A stretch of 64,000 bases of DNA from Ancylothrix sp036704045 (GTDB taxonomy: Bacteria > Cyanobacteriota > Cyanobacteriia > Cyanobacteriales > Oscillatoriaceae), in the NCBI GenBank assembly GCA_036704045.1, contig DATNQM010000037.1, positions 124,001 through 188,000 of the forward strand, in the 5' to 3' direction. The translations under genes were made by a program, and so were the position numbers. Below are positions 53,649 to 62,634 of this stretch, in pieces (within the stretch, counting starts at the first letter, position 1; every line of letters starts with the position of its first letter). The notes beneath the pieces are model-generated. The model was given only the letters and a program-made list of their open reading frames with translations. It did not search any database and had not been told where the DNA came from.

Positions 53649-55634
53649 CTACTTTGTAGCTTTTTCAGTTAACTTCGTTAGTACCTTATTAGAACGCTCA
53701 ACAAACGCTTTCATTCCCTCAGCATCAAAGCCTTTTTGAGCCATCAAAGCCAAATCATAAACATGATGACAAATCATTTCAGCCAACTCAGAAGAAGGCG
53801 ATTGTCCTTCACCTTGAATAATTGAACCTTGATTCAAAGATACTAAATTTTGAATCAACGGATGCGAAGTATTTACCACCAAAATATGCTCATCAGGGAA
53901 CTGCGATAACTCCTGCTGTTGCAAAATAGCATTCATATCACGCAACCGGCGCAAAAACTCAGGTAATAACACCATTGCCGGTGGTGTTGCACTCACATCA
54001 TCCGACTTCAAAGCCTCAGTTCTTACCGTTAATTTTGGCTTATTCAGGGCTGTTTTAAACAACTCCGAAATCTGCTCACTGCGAGTTTTATTGGTACTTG
54101 GATCGACAATTTCGGAGTTTTTGTCTTTGTCAATTAAAGTATCATCCAATTCTGAATCTACGCGAGAAAACTTAACATCTTTAAACTCGCGTTCCAAGAA
54201 ACTGATAAAGTGCGGGTCAATAAAAGAATCCATAAATAGGACTTCTAACCCTTGGCTTTTATGCAGTTGTATGTAAGTCGCTTGAGTTACTTCATCGGTG
54301 CAATAAAAGACACGATTTTCATGCCCTTCTTTATTGCGTTCTAAATATTCCTTAATCGTGGTGTAAGAAGGCCCACCTCCAGTACCACCTTCTGGTTTAA
54401 CCTGTTGCCAAACATCCCCCTCTTCCGATTGTACTTCCACAGCCGGAGTGTCAGTTTTAGCAGCAGTTAATTCAGCAGTTGTGCGGTAAATGATGATATC
54501 TTCTACTTGCTTTTTGAACTTTTCATCATTCAGCGCCCCAAATTTAACAAAAGTCCCCAAGTCTTTCCAACTACTGATATAGTTTTCTCTGTTTTCTCGA
54601 TACAGTTCTTTTAGCCTATCGCCAACTTTTTTAGCAATAAAATCAGCAATTTTCCGCACAGTGCGATCCATTTGCAAGGCACTACGAGAAACGTTTAAGG
54701 GAATATCAGGGCTGTCAATTACCCCGCGCATCGGCAACAAAAACTTAGGTACAATTTCTTCGCAATGTTCGCTAACAAAAACCTGATTACAAAACAGTTT
54801 AATTTCCCCTTTGGTAACATCAACATCCGGTTTAAGTTTGGGGAAATACAAAATTCCATTCACCAAAAAAGGATAATCCGTATTTAGGTGTACCCACAAA
54901 AGCGGGTCTTCTTGAAAAGGATACAAATAGCGATAAAAATCTAAGTAATCTTCTTTGGTTAAGCTGCTGGGAGATTGACGCCAAATTGCTTTTTGTCGGT
55001 TAATTTGTTCGCCATCCATTTTGATAGCAACCGGCATAAAATCGCAATAGGTTTTCACCAATTGACGAATCCGAGAAGCTTCGAGATATTCAGCCTCTTC
55101 TTCTTGCAATGTCAGAGTAATTGTGGTACCCCGTGTATTGCGAGTTGAGTCTGTCAGTTCAAAAGTAGGAGAACCATCACAAGACCAGTGAACTGCTTGG
55201 GCACCTTCTTGGTAAGAAAGAGTATCAATTTCTACCTTTGTTGCCACCATAAAAGATGAATAAAAACCAAGTCCAAAGTGACCAATAATTTGCTGATCAT
55301 CCGCAGCTTTATATTTTTGGATAAACTCTTCAGCACTGGAAAATGCCACTTGGTTAATGTATTTTTTAACCTCTTCGGCAGTCATGCCAATACCATTGTC
55401 AGAAATGGCAAGGGTTTTATTTTCTTTGTCGATGGTTAGGGTAATTTCCGGTTCTCCAACTTCTCCAGAAAATTCACCGGCCAAGGAAACCATTTTCATT
55501 TTCTGGATGGCATCGACAGCGTTAGAAACTAATTCCCGCAAAAAGATTTCGTGGTCAGAATACAGAGACTTCTTGATAATGGGAAAAATATTTTCGGTAT
55601 GTATAGTAATCGTGCCTTGTTCCAGAATTGTCAT
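53649..55634 (-). CDS. htpG: Chaperone HtpG (Hsp90)
   Basis: HtpG is the bacterial Hsp90, an ATP-driven chaperone; in cyanobacteria it is linked to heat, cold and oxidative stress and to phycobilisome linker folding. The 661-residue protein has the GHKL ATP-binding domain with FLRELVSNAVDAIQKM, ISDNGIGMTAEEV and GHFGLGFYSSFMVA. The middle domain has LPMRGVIDSPDIPLNVSR and FFKFG-like KFGALND, and a C-terminal dimerisation region closes it. Start MTILEQGTITIHTENIFPIIKKSLYS is typical of cyanobacterial HtpG. It is monocistronic. Confidence 0.97.
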   Translation of the reverse strand: MTILEQGTITIHTENIFPIIKKSLYSDHEIFLRELVSNAVDAIQKMKMVSLAGEFSGEVGEPEITLTIDKENKTLAISDNGIGMTAEEVKKYINQVAFSSAEEFIQKYKAADDQQIIGHFGLGFYSSFMVATKVEIDTLSYQEGAQAVHWSCDGSPTFELTDSTRNTRGTTITLTLQEEEAEYLEASRIRQLVKTYCDFMPVAIKMDGEQINRQKAIWRQSPSSLTKEDYLDFYRYLYPFQEDPLLWVHLNTDYPFLVNGILYFPKLKPDVDVTKGEIKLFCNQVFVSEHCEEIVPKFLLPMRGVIDSPDIPLNVSRSALQMDRTVRKIADFIAKKVGDRLKELYRENRENYISSWKDLGTFVKFGALNDEKFKKQVEDIIIYRTTAELTAAKTDTPAVEVQSEEGDVWQQVKPEGGTGGGPSYTTIKEYLERNKEGHENRVFYCTDEVTQATYIQLHKSQGLEVLFMDSFIDPHFISFLEREFKDVKFSRVDSELDDTLIDKDKNSEIVDPSTNKTRSEQISELFKTALNKPKLTVRTEALKSDDVSATPPAMVLLPEFLRRLRDMNAILQQQELSQFPDEHILVVNTSHPLIQNLVSLNQGSIIQGEGQSPSSELAEMICHHVYDLALMAQKGFDAEGMKAFVERSNKVLTKLTEKATK

Positions 55635-55824
55635 AGCTTTTGTCTCGCTTAGGTTATAGGGATGGTGGGCTGAAAAAACAGGATAGATTCAAAGCGCTCA
55701 ATTTTTGGCGAAATGCTGATTGAGCGCATTAACTGATTTTTATCCTAGATCGATCTGGTCGGTAAATAACAGTTTTTTGTCTCCGAGATTGCCTCACCTA
55801 TTACGATTCGGTTTTCCTCACTTC

Positions 55825-56970
55825 TTAGGGAACTTGTTGCTTATCAAGCGATAAATCAACTCCTGTGAATTCTTTGCCAAGTTGCTTTAAAAATAACTTC
55901 TCATAGGCTTTGACATCACTTTCTTCTGCAAATTCTTCGTTATAACGTTTGAGGCTGCCTTCTCTCATTTTATTAAGTGTTTCTTCATTATCGAGAAGAG
56001 AGTCTAGTTGTTGAGCACATTCTTCTTCAGTAGAAAAATAATGAGCGTCTACCCCAGCAACCCAGCGGTTAAATTTATTATCATGGGCAAGAATCGGAGA
56101 AGTTGCACTCATAGCTTCAACAAGGGAAGGATTTGTGCCTCCCACCGTATGCCCATGAATATAAAGCCTGGCATAAAACCTTAAGGCATTAACTGCTTCT
56201 TTTTCATAAATTGCCCCCGGAAATATAACCTCTTCACTGGCAGCTTTTTTGACTTCTTGATGATAACTTACATCATCATAATATTTGCCTAAAACTAAAA
56301 GTTTATAGCCTCGTTTTTGGCGCGAAAATGCTGAAACAATTTCTAAAATTGAGTTTTCTGGTTCGGGTCTTGCAATGACGATTATATATTGGTAAGCTTC
56401 CAAATTGTAATTTTTAAGTAAATCAATTTCTGGCTTTACCACTCGGTCAGCCCCATAGGGAATAACCGTAACTTTTTCTGGGGGAACTCTTGTAATTAAG
56501 TGATTTTTTATTTCTGGGTGGTCGGCAATTAAATGATTTCCAAACCAACATCCTAACAGTTCATTGATATATAACCAGGCTTTTTCTACGTTGTTCCATT
56601 TTTGCCTTTTCCACTCTAGTCCATCCATATTGATGATGTTGGTTAAGCCTTTTATCCGCAACAAGCCACAAAAAATAGCTGTGTTATAACCCAAGGTTAA
56701 AAATAAGCCTTCTTGCCTTGCTGCGTGGAGGGTTGCTTTCCAATCAAAAATTATTGTTCCTGTTGCTTTTTTATAATGGATAGGAATGTGAATCAATTTT
56801 ACTCCGTTCCAATAATCTTCCCAAATTTCTGTCCCACTATCTTCTTGACAATAAACTGCTACTTTCCACTTTTGGGAAATTAGATAAAGTGCCAAACGTT
56901 CAGCGAAGCTTTCAAAACCGCCGTGTTTTGCCGGTAAACCCCGAATTCCAAGAATATATAATGTACGCAT
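55825..56970 (-). CDS. Glycosyltransferase with DUF1972 domain (GT4-like)
   Basis: The 381-residue protein starts RTLYILGIRGLPAKHGGFESFAERLALYL, the signature of DUF1972 glycosyltransferases that often act as rhamnosyl- or glucosyltransferases in exopolysaccharide or O-antigen synthesis. Further family-like segments are LTLGYNTAIFCGLLR, NIINMDGLEWKRQKW, VIPYGADRV and GGTNPSLVEAMSATSPILAHDNKFNRWV, which holds the nucleotide-sugar binding glutamate. The protein is soluble or peripheral. No other polysaccharide gene is adjacent, so the acceptor is unknown. Confidence 0.88.
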   Translation of the reverse strand: MRTLYILGIRGLPAKHGGFESFAERLALYLISQKWKVAVYCQEDSGTEIWEDYWNGVKLIHIPIHYKKATGTIIFDWKATLHAARQEGLFLTLGYNTAIFCGLLRIKGLTNIINMDGLEWKRQKWNNVEKAWLYINELLGCWFGNHLIADHPEIKNHLITRVPPEKVTVIPYGADRVVKPEIDLLKNYNLEAYQYIIVIARPEPENSILEIVSAFSRQKRGYKLLVLGKYYDDVSYHQEVKKAASEEVIFPGAIYEKEAVNALRFYARLYIHGHTVGGTNPSLVEAMSATSPILAHDNKFNRWVAGVDAHYFSTEEECAQQLDSLLDNEETLNKMREGSLKRYNEEFAEESDVKAYEKLFLKQLGKEFTGVDLSLDKQQVP

Positions 56971-57623
56971 CTTCCTGATTAATAGCTACAGGTCAATTTT
57001 AGTGCTTTAGGACTTTTTTGTAGGAAAGTCTTAGGCTGATTGGATCATAGCTTAAGGTTGTTAAAGTTTCTGTAAACTGTAAGGTTCTCTGGTAAAGAAG
57101 CGATGATTTTTGTCTCGTCAGCCCAATTGCCTATTTTCCCATTGGGGCTTTCCGTTGTAGAAGTGGCGATCCTATTTGCTAATTTTTTTGTGGAAAGGTT
57201 TCAATATCTGTATCTGAGTTGACTTTAGTTGTTGTGGTTCAAAACCTAAAATGTTCTGTTCTTGCAAAAAATAATGGTTATGATAGTAATTTAATTTAAT
57301 ATGTTGCTTTCAAGAGCTTGGATGCTAGGGAGAGCTAATTTTTTTTATTTACAGCTAAAAAAGCGAATTTTTGTCTAAAATTTCAGGTATTTAATAATTT
57401 TTATGGTTTTTATAGCGGTTTTGAACTTATTATGCTAATTCAAAAATCCGGTTTTTTTGAGAAAGAGGGTTTTTAAAAACTGTTTTTTAATTTTAGATAA
57501 CTGAAAACCGCCATATCATAAAAAATACAATTTAAATTTTCACTTCTTCTTCAGTGGCTACTTAATTTCAAATTAGACAGTTTTTTGTACAAAAATTGTT
57601 TTTTTAATTTTTAAGCTGGGGGC
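56971..57623. other. Intergenic region upstream of the riboswitch promoter
   Basis: No gene is visible. It contains an AGCCCAAT/ATTGGGGCT hairpin (57120-57149) and a pair of inverted TATAGCGGTTTT-like arms (57411-57422 with AAAACCGCCATA at 57505-57516), which look like dispersed repeat material. The glycosyltransferase promoter should be in its left part. Confidence 0.45.
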
Positions 57624-57652
57624 TTGCATCTACAGAAAGGTAGAGGTATAAT
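57624..57652 (+). promoter_or_regulatory. Sigma-70-type promoter of the UPF0016 gene
   Basis: TTGCAT at 57624-57629 and a perfect TATAAT at 57647-57652 are separated by 17 bases. The expected transcription start falls near 57659-57661, just before the riboswitch aptamer, which is the arrangement expected for a leader-controlled gene. Confidence 0.8.
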
Positions 57653-57664
57653 TGCTTACAAAAG

Positions 57665-57855
57665 AAGGGGAGTAGCTACCGGCACCCAAAAAAGCCGGCC
57701 TGTCTGAATCAACATACTGGTGATAAACCTGGTTCAGATAACAAGAATTTGAAGCAATGCGTTAAATAACGCTTTAAACAATGCGTCAAACACTTGGGAG
57801 CGAGACCTTCACTAAGTCTACATCTGATGTGGGCTTGGTGAAGTCTTGCGACCCA
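57665..57855 (+). promoter_or_regulatory. yybP-ykoY family manganese riboswitch
   Basis: The leader begins with GGGGAGTAGC (57667-57676), the diagnostic 5-prime motif of yybP-ykoY Mn2+ riboswitches, and continues with a CCGGC/GCCGG stem (57679-57683 with 57694-57698). ATCAACATAC occurs within a TCTGAA/TTCAGA stem (57703-57708 with 57733-57738). The second conserved block, GCGAGACC (57800-57807), opens a long stem formed by GACCTTCACTAAG and CTTGGTGAAGTC (57804-57816 with 57834-57845). These RNAs bind Mn2+ and activate exporters, including UPF0016 members. Downstream, CTCACTCAG (57863-57871) can pair with CTGAGGAG (57886-57893), which includes the ribosome-binding site, suggesting translational control. 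Confidence 0.88.
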
Positions 57856-57902
57856 CATCAAGCTCACTCAGGTTATCTACAAATTCTGAGGAGAACAACA
57901 AA

Positions 57903-58562
57903 GTGTTAACAGCATTTACAGCGGGTTTGCTATTAGTTACTGTTTCTGAATTAGGCGATAAAACATTTTTTATTGCGGTAATTTTAGCGATGCGCCATAA
58001 CCGGGCGTTGGTGTTTATTGGGGTAGTTGCAGCTTTGGCAGCTATGACTATTCTTTCTGTTTTAATTGGTAAAGCTGCCTCATTTTTACCACAAAAATAT
58101 ATTGATTTTGCCGAAATTGCCTTGTTTTTGGGCTTTGGCTTAAAGCTGCTATACGATGCTAGTAAAATGCCAGCTACATCAAATTGTGATGAATTTGAAG
58201 AAGCTGCTGCTGTAGTTGAACAAGCAAAGATAAATTTACCAGACAATGCTGTTAAAAAAGGTGGGAATTTAGTGTTAGCATTGCAGTCTCCTAAATTGGC
58301 AATTGTTCTGCAATCTTTTGCTCTCACTTTTGTTGCAGAATGGGGAGATCGTACCCAAATTACTACTATTGCTTTAGCCGCAAGTAACAATGCTTTGGGA
58401 GTAACGTTAGGCGCTATTTTAGGACACAGTATTTGTGCGTTAATTGCTGTAATGGCCGGTCGTTTAATAGCTGGTCGGATTTCCGAAAGAACGATTACAG
58501 CAGTTGGCGGCGCACTGTTTCTTGTTTTTGGTTTTGTTGCTTTGGTGGAAAACTTTTCCTAG
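57903..58562 (+). CDS. UPF0016/GDT1 family manganese transporter
   Basis: The 219-residue membrane protein has six or seven hydrophobic segments and two copies of the family cation-binding motif ExGD(K/R)(T/S): ELGDKTFF (about residue 17) and EWGDRTQI (about residue 147). Cyanobacterial members (Mnx in Synechocystis) and plastid PAM71 move Mn2+ across thylakoid or plasma membranes. The GTG at 57903 is taken as start because GAGGAG lies nine bases before it and it immediately precedes the first membrane segment. Open frame further upstream runs into the riboswitch and should not be translated. The Mn2+ riboswitch upstream strongly supports a manganese role. Confidence 0.92.
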   Translation: MLTAFTAGLLLVTVSELGDKTFFIAVILAMRHNRALVFIGVVAALAAMTILSVLIGKAASFLPQKYIDFAEIALFLGFGLKLLYDASKMPATSNCDEFEEAAAVVEQAKINLPDNAVKKGGNLVLALQSPKLAIVLQSFALTFVAEWGDRTQITTIALAASNNALGVTLGAILGHSICALIAVMAGRLIAGRISERTITAVGGALFLVFGFVALVENFS

Positions 58563-58638
58563 TGAAGTTATAACGTCTTTTTGTAGGCTCCACCGGCTGT
58601 AAACCAAACCAAAATTAGGCAAAAAATTTAAAAATTTT

Positions 58639-58662
58639 CCCTCCCTTTTAGAGGAGGGAGGG
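58639..58662. terminator. Bidirectional terminator, UPF0016 and TPR genes
   Basis: CCCTCCC (58639-58645) pairs with GGGAGGG (58656-58662) around a 10-base loop. It is followed by TTAGTTTTTAAG on the plus strand and preceded by an AAAATTTAAAAATTTT stretch that gives a U-rich tail on the minus strand. It lies between the two convergent stop codons. Confidence 0.72.
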
Positions 58663-58669
58663 TTAGTTT

Positions 58670-59560
58670 TTAAGGAGTTGGAGAAGTTGGGGAAGTTGGA
58701 GAAGTTGGCGTTGCCGGTGGAGAAACTTCCGGCTTGCTATCTGTTGCCATGTTTTGAATTTGATCTTTATATTGTGCCGGTGCGAGGGCGCTTGCTCGAT
58801 TAAACAAAGCTTTCCCTTCCTCAACTTTTCCTTGAGTTTTTAACACAATTGCTTTACCCAAAACCGGCCTAAAATCATCAGGTTTTGTTTTGCTCAACTC
58901 ATCATAAACAGTAATCGCTTGATCATAACGCTTCTGCTGAGCATATACCTGACCTAAAATTAGTTGAACAGCCGTCACATCAACACTACCCGCTTGCGCT
59001 TTATTAAGGTTTGGGGCATTTTTAATTGTATCTTGTAACAAACCTACGGCAGCTTCAGGCCGGTTTTGTTGCAATAACAAATTCACCATTCCTTGCAACG
59101 CTTCAATATTTCCAGGTTTACTATTCAAAATTGAACGAAAAGCTGTGCCTGCACCTTCCGCATCTCCGGTTTGTTGTTTTGCTTGCGCCAGCAATATTGT
59201 ATAGCGAGGTTCATCACCATTTAATGTCGCCAATTTTTCCAGGGGCGCAATCACACCTTTAACATCATTTAACTCTAATCGCGTGCGGATCAACCCCTCC
59301 AAAGCCGCCTTATTTTCGGGTTCTTTTTGCAATACCAACTCATAACCCCGCGCCTGCGCTTCTAAGTCAGCCTGCTTGTTTTGCGGGCTAGACGGTTGCT
59401 GCGATGTAGGCGCCGGTGTCGGAGTAGCGGCCTGTTGAGGCACTTGGTTTGCTTTGAGAACATTCGTGAGAATCGGAAGCAGGGAAAACCCCACAAAGGC
59501 GGTGAGTGCTAATACCATCACCGTTTGAATAATCCAGCGACTGCGTTTTTGGGACACCAT
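58670..59560 (-). CDS. Membrane-anchored TPR protein
   Basis: The 296-residue protein has one N-terminal membrane segment (about residues 10-30) after SQKRSRW. A Pro/Gln/Thr-rich linker (about 40-62) and tetratricopeptide-like helical repeats (about 65-265, for example ALEGLIRTRLELNDVKGVI, ALQGMVNLLLQQNRPEAAV, GQVYAQQKRYDQAITVYDEL) follow. A low-complexity tail contains SPTSPTSPTP. TPR arrays of this kind mediate protein contacts; the partner is unknown. The ATG at 59560 was chosen because the 17 residues before it in frame precede the basic anchor and look non-coding. It follows the DUF2330 gene on the same strand with a 108-base gap. Confidence 0.82.
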   Translation of the reverse strand: MVSQKRSRWIIQTVMVLALTAFVGFSLLPILTNVLKANQVPQQAATPTPAPTSQQPSSPQNKQADLEAQARGYELVLQKEPENKAALEGLIRTRLELNDVKGVIAPLEKLATLNGDEPRYTILLAQAKQQTGDAEGAGTAFRSILNSKPGNIEALQGMVNLLLQQNRPEAAVGLLQDTIKNAPNLNKAQAGSVDVTAVQLILGQVYAQQKRYDQAITVYDELSKTKPDDFRPVLGKAIVLKTQGKVEEGKALFNRASALAPAQYKDQIQNMATDSKPEVSPPATPTSPTSPTSPTP

Positions 59561-59668
59561 ACTGCTTTGAACTCTACTAGCATTATCAACCAAAAAAGCC
59601 AAATCCCACAAGAAAATTGCTTTTTTTCATCAACTCGCCTGGAAAGACGACTGTGTATAACTTAACAT

Positions 59669-60979
59669 TTACGGCCAAATATTGCGCCAAAAAGGGTCTT
59701 TTTGAGTTTGAATATACTTCATTTTATTACGAATTTCTTGAACGTTCCAGCCCGTTAATTTTGCTAAAGTTTGGGCTTCTTTATCAAAACGTGCCGGTAA
59801 AGACTTTTGATATTGTTTCCCAGCTTCACAACTTAAAGAACCCTTAAAAGGATGACGTAAAATATAACGTCCTTGGAAAAATTGCTGATTAGAAGTTTCT
59901 TGAAACATCAAATCTTCGGGGAATGTATCGCGGCTATAACGAACGTGTAAGCGAGTAACAAACACATTATTATTACTATTTGGAGTCAACCAAAATACAC
60001 CGGCTTTTTTTAACTCTTCCTGATTTAAAGGCTCAGCAGAACAGGGGTCACAACCGGCCATATTCCAAGCATACTCAAGAAAAGCAACTTTCTTACCTTC
60101 TTTTTTGTAAGAATTATCAAACATCGCCTTATAAAAATTGGCAAATTCCGCTTTGATATAAACAGGAATTTCTGCATCGGAAGGCACATTTACAGTGCGA
60201 TAATTAGTAATTTCTGCTTGACCTTTGGGAGATAAAACATAAACAATCAAATCTTGTTCACCCTTGCTATTAATCATCCCCAAACGTATCGGTAACATAA
60301 ACTTAGGAGACTCATAAGCAATCATTAAAGGACGTAGAAAACTATAACCACCTTTTTCAAATTCTGCCAAATTAACTTTCGCCACAAAAAATTTCATATT
60401 TTGGCGAATATAGGGACGCAAAAGTGGACTTGCACCCTGGGGAATTTTATAACCATTTTGGTTTAGCCATGTTTCTAAACCATCTGATTCTTTAGCGCTG
60501 AGAATGGCAATATCGTATTCTCCAACGCTAAATTTTGCTTCAACTGTTACGCCTAAACTTTCCTCTTGAGAACGCTCAGCAGTCCTGGCATTAGCGCCAC
60601 CTCGTGAAACACCGCTAGCCGGCATAGGTCGCAAAACTTCACAAGGGTCTTCATCAAAATATTCTACCAAACGAGGCGCTGTAAAACTATCAAGACGGTC
60701 AATAATTTCGGGGTCTCCAATGCGGACTTGTTCTTGTTGTATAACAACCGGCACCGGCACCACAATTGCAAAATCTTTAACCCCACCTTGATAATCATTT
60801 GCCATTGTTAAAATTGTCCGATTTCCGTCTTTAGCAATTACCACTTGCGAAGCTTGGTTATAGAGTTTGCTATCAGCTTTACCAACATAAAACCCGCAAA
60901 AAGCTTGGGCGGCTGGCGACAAAAAACTCATCAACAAAACTGCCAACAATAGACTTTTAAAAAACTGCCAAAATTTCAT
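59669..60979 (-). CDS. DUF2330 domain exported protein
   Basis: The 436-residue product has a signal peptide (FFKSLLLAVLLMSFLSPAAQA, cleavage before FCGFYVG) and a DUF2330 domain. The domain start is CGFYVGKADSKLYNQASQVVIAKDGNRTILTMANDYQG, followed by FAIVVPVPVVI. Cysteine pairs occur in the mature part (AGCDPCSAEPL and later SLSCEAG). The function of DUF2330 is unknown. The stop is near the TPR gene, and upstream the RnfD-like gene ends 10 bases away, so these two are almost certainly co-transcribed. Confidence 0.87.
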   Translation of the reverse strand: MKFWQFFKSLLLAVLLMSFLSPAAQAFCGFYVGKADSKLYNQASQVVIAKDGNRTILTMANDYQGGVKDFAIVVPVPVVIQQEQVRIGDPEIIDRLDSFTAPRLVEYFDEDPCEVLRPMPASGVSRGGANARTAERSQEESLGVTVEAKFSVGEYDIAILSAKESDGLETWLNQNGYKIPQGASPLLRPYIRQNMKFFVAKVNLAEFEKGGYSFLRPLMIAYESPKFMLPIRLGMINSKGEQDLIVYVLSPKGQAEITNYRTVNVPSDAEIPVYIKAEFANFYKAMFDNSYKKEGKKVAFLEYAWNMAGCDPCSAEPLNQEELKKAGVFWLTPNSNNNVFVTRLHVRYSRDTFPEDLMFQETSNQQFFQGRYILRHPFKGSLSCEAGKQYQKSLPARFDKEAQTLAKLTGWNVQEIRNKMKYIQTQKDPFWRNIWP

Positions 60980-60989
60980 AAAATTTTCC

Positions 60990-61892
60990 TCAAACTAGAT
61001 TGGTTATACCAACAGAAGTTTCATTATTCGATTCAGTATTCAAGTTTTCTAAATCTTTTGTTTTCCCCCAGGAAAAATTGTCTGCGGGCCAAATTAAATT
61101 TAGCAAAATTGTTAGCGGTGCCATCGCAAACAAAGCCCAAAATACTGCCGAAGAAACAAAAAATTGATTTCGCAGAATAAAGGTCAAAATAGCGATTAAT
61201 CCTGCCCAAATTAGCCTACTGATTTTAGCATTCGGAATCGAACGAGGGTCAGTAATCATAAACAAAGCAAACAGCAACAAAGAACCACTCATTAGCCGGT
61301 GGAAAAAAACATCCCAAGTCCAACCAAGCCAAATATTCCGCCCAGCCTCCAAACAACTATAAATTAATAAAAAAGCCACACTTGTATCCCACCGGCCTAC
61401 TTTTTTTAAAACCAAACTACCAGCCCCAAAAAACACCAAACCATACCACCAATCATCACCCCATTGACCCGGAGAAACCCAAGCATCTGAGTTTAAAATG
61501 AGAGTACAAATAATCCCAAAATTAGCAGGATTAAAAAAATGCTTTCCCTGAAATTTAATAAAAAACTTACTTAAAATTGCTAAATTTGCTGCAATAAACA
61601 TAGCCAAATAAGAATCTGCCCGCAACAGCAAACAAAGACTTAAAGACGTTATTAAAGCACTTTTTAATGAGCCAAAAACTTCCCAAAAATCTGCCCCGGT
61701 GGCGGTGTTTTTTGGAACAATATTTTTTTGGCTAAAACTGCTAATTTGGTTAGCAGCAAATTGCGTCAATAAACAAGTTAAAAACACAACCAACATTAAA
61801 TCAAATCGCAACGTCCAATCTCGCGTCGCAATACCCAAAATCAAAAACCCAGACAAAAATAAGATTTGATAATCTCGCGCATCTTGCAGCAT
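60990..61892 (-). CDS. RnfD/NqrB-like membrane protein
   Basis: The 300-residue protein has eight to ten hydrophobic segments and resembles the NqrB/RnfD family of ion-translocating NADH or ferredoxin oxidoreductases (segments GKHFFNPANFGII and FALFMITDPRSIPN). I cannot find the SGAT-type threonine that carries the covalent FMN in canonical RnfD/NqrB; the corresponding loop reads GRWDTSVAFLL. No other rnf or nqr subunit, nor the flavin transferase ApbE, is adjacent. It is a stand-alone relative, in an operon with DUF2330, of unknown substrate. Confidence 0.8.
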   Translation of the reverse strand: MLQDARDYQILFLSGFLILGIATRDWTLRFDLMLVVFLTCLLTQFAANQISSFSQKNIVPKNTATGADFWEVFGSLKSALITSLSLCLLLRADSYLAMFIAANLAILSKFFIKFQGKHFFNPANFGIICTLILNSDAWVSPGQWGDDWWYGLVFFGAGSLVLKKVGRWDTSVAFLLIYSCLEAGRNIWLGWTWDVFFHRLMSGSLLLFALFMITDPRSIPNAKISRLIWAGLIAILTFILRNQFFVSSAVFWALFAMAPLTILLNLIWPADNFSWGKTKDLENLNTESNNETSVGITNLV

Positions 61893-62036
61893 AGGAAAGC
61901 AAAAAAAAGCGAACGCTTGCTAGTATGGCTAAAAATTTTTGCTGACATGGCTTTGTTTCATAAAATGTAACATTAAATTTTCCCAAACTATGAGTTAACA
62001 TCAATCTAAAACAAAAACCCATAAAACTTAGCCGAT

Positions 62037-62495
62037 ATGCCTTCCACTGAAACTACCCCTCAAACCTCCTTAAACACCGGCACCCTCCGGCGAGTGCATC
62101 ACATCGCCTTAAATGTGCAAAATATGGAAGTTTCCCGCCATTTTTACGGCACAATACTAGGATTGCATGAACTTGTTGGCGAAGAAATTCCTAGCACTTT
62201 AAAAGAGTTAGTTTCTCAAGGAAAAGTAGCGAATTTTATCACTCCTGACGGAACTGTGTTAGATTTATTTTGGGAACCCAAACTTAGCCCACCCCATACC
62301 GATCCTACTCAACAATTTACCCGCGCTAATCACCTAGCTTTTGATATAGATTCAAGTTTATTTGATCAAGCGGTAGATGTTTTAAAAATTAATAATATTC
62401 GGGTTGAAAACGGGCCGGTAACACGTCCTACCGGACGCGGAATTTACTTTTATGATCCTGATGGTTTTTTGATAGAAATTCGCTGTGATCCGTAA
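62037..62495 (+). CDS. VOC family (glyoxalase/dioxygenase-like) protein
   Basis: The 152-residue protein has two beta-alpha-beta-beta-beta modules of the vicinal oxygen chelate fold. The first begins VHHIALNVQNMEVSRHFYGTILGLHEL and the second begins NHLAFDIDSSLFDQAVDVL and ends GRGIYFYDPDGFLIEIRCDP. Metal-binding positions are visible as His in HHIALNV and HLAFDI and Glu in LIEIRC. The substrate cannot be read from sequence. It is divergent from the RnfD-like gene, with a 144-base gap. Confidence 0.85.
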   Translation: MPSTETTPQTSLNTGTLRRVHHIALNVQNMEVSRHFYGTILGLHELVGEEIPSTLKELVSQGKVANFITPDGTVLDLFWEPKLSPPHTDPTQQFTRANHLAFDIDSSLFDQAVDVLKINNIRVENGPVTRPTGRGIYFYDPDGFLIEIRCDP

Positions 62496-62579
62496 CTAAG
62501 CCGCCGGTTAAAAACGGCGTCTACATGAATAAAGTCCTACGGACTAAATAGTTAACCCCTTGGGGGTTTTATTCCTGTA

Positions 62580-62619
62580 GCGGTGGGTTTTAACCCGGCG
62601 GTTTAACCCACCGCTTTTT
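62580..62619 (+). terminator. Intrinsic terminator of the VOC gene
   Basis: GCGGTGGGTT (62580-62589) pairs with AACCCACCGC (62605-62614) over 10 bp, with a 15-base loop, and is followed by TTTTT. A smaller AACCCC-TT-GGGGGTT hairpin precedes it at 62553-62567. Both lie between the convergent VOC and pmbA genes. Confidence 0.85.
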
Positions 62620-62634
62620 CAAAAAAAACTGCCC

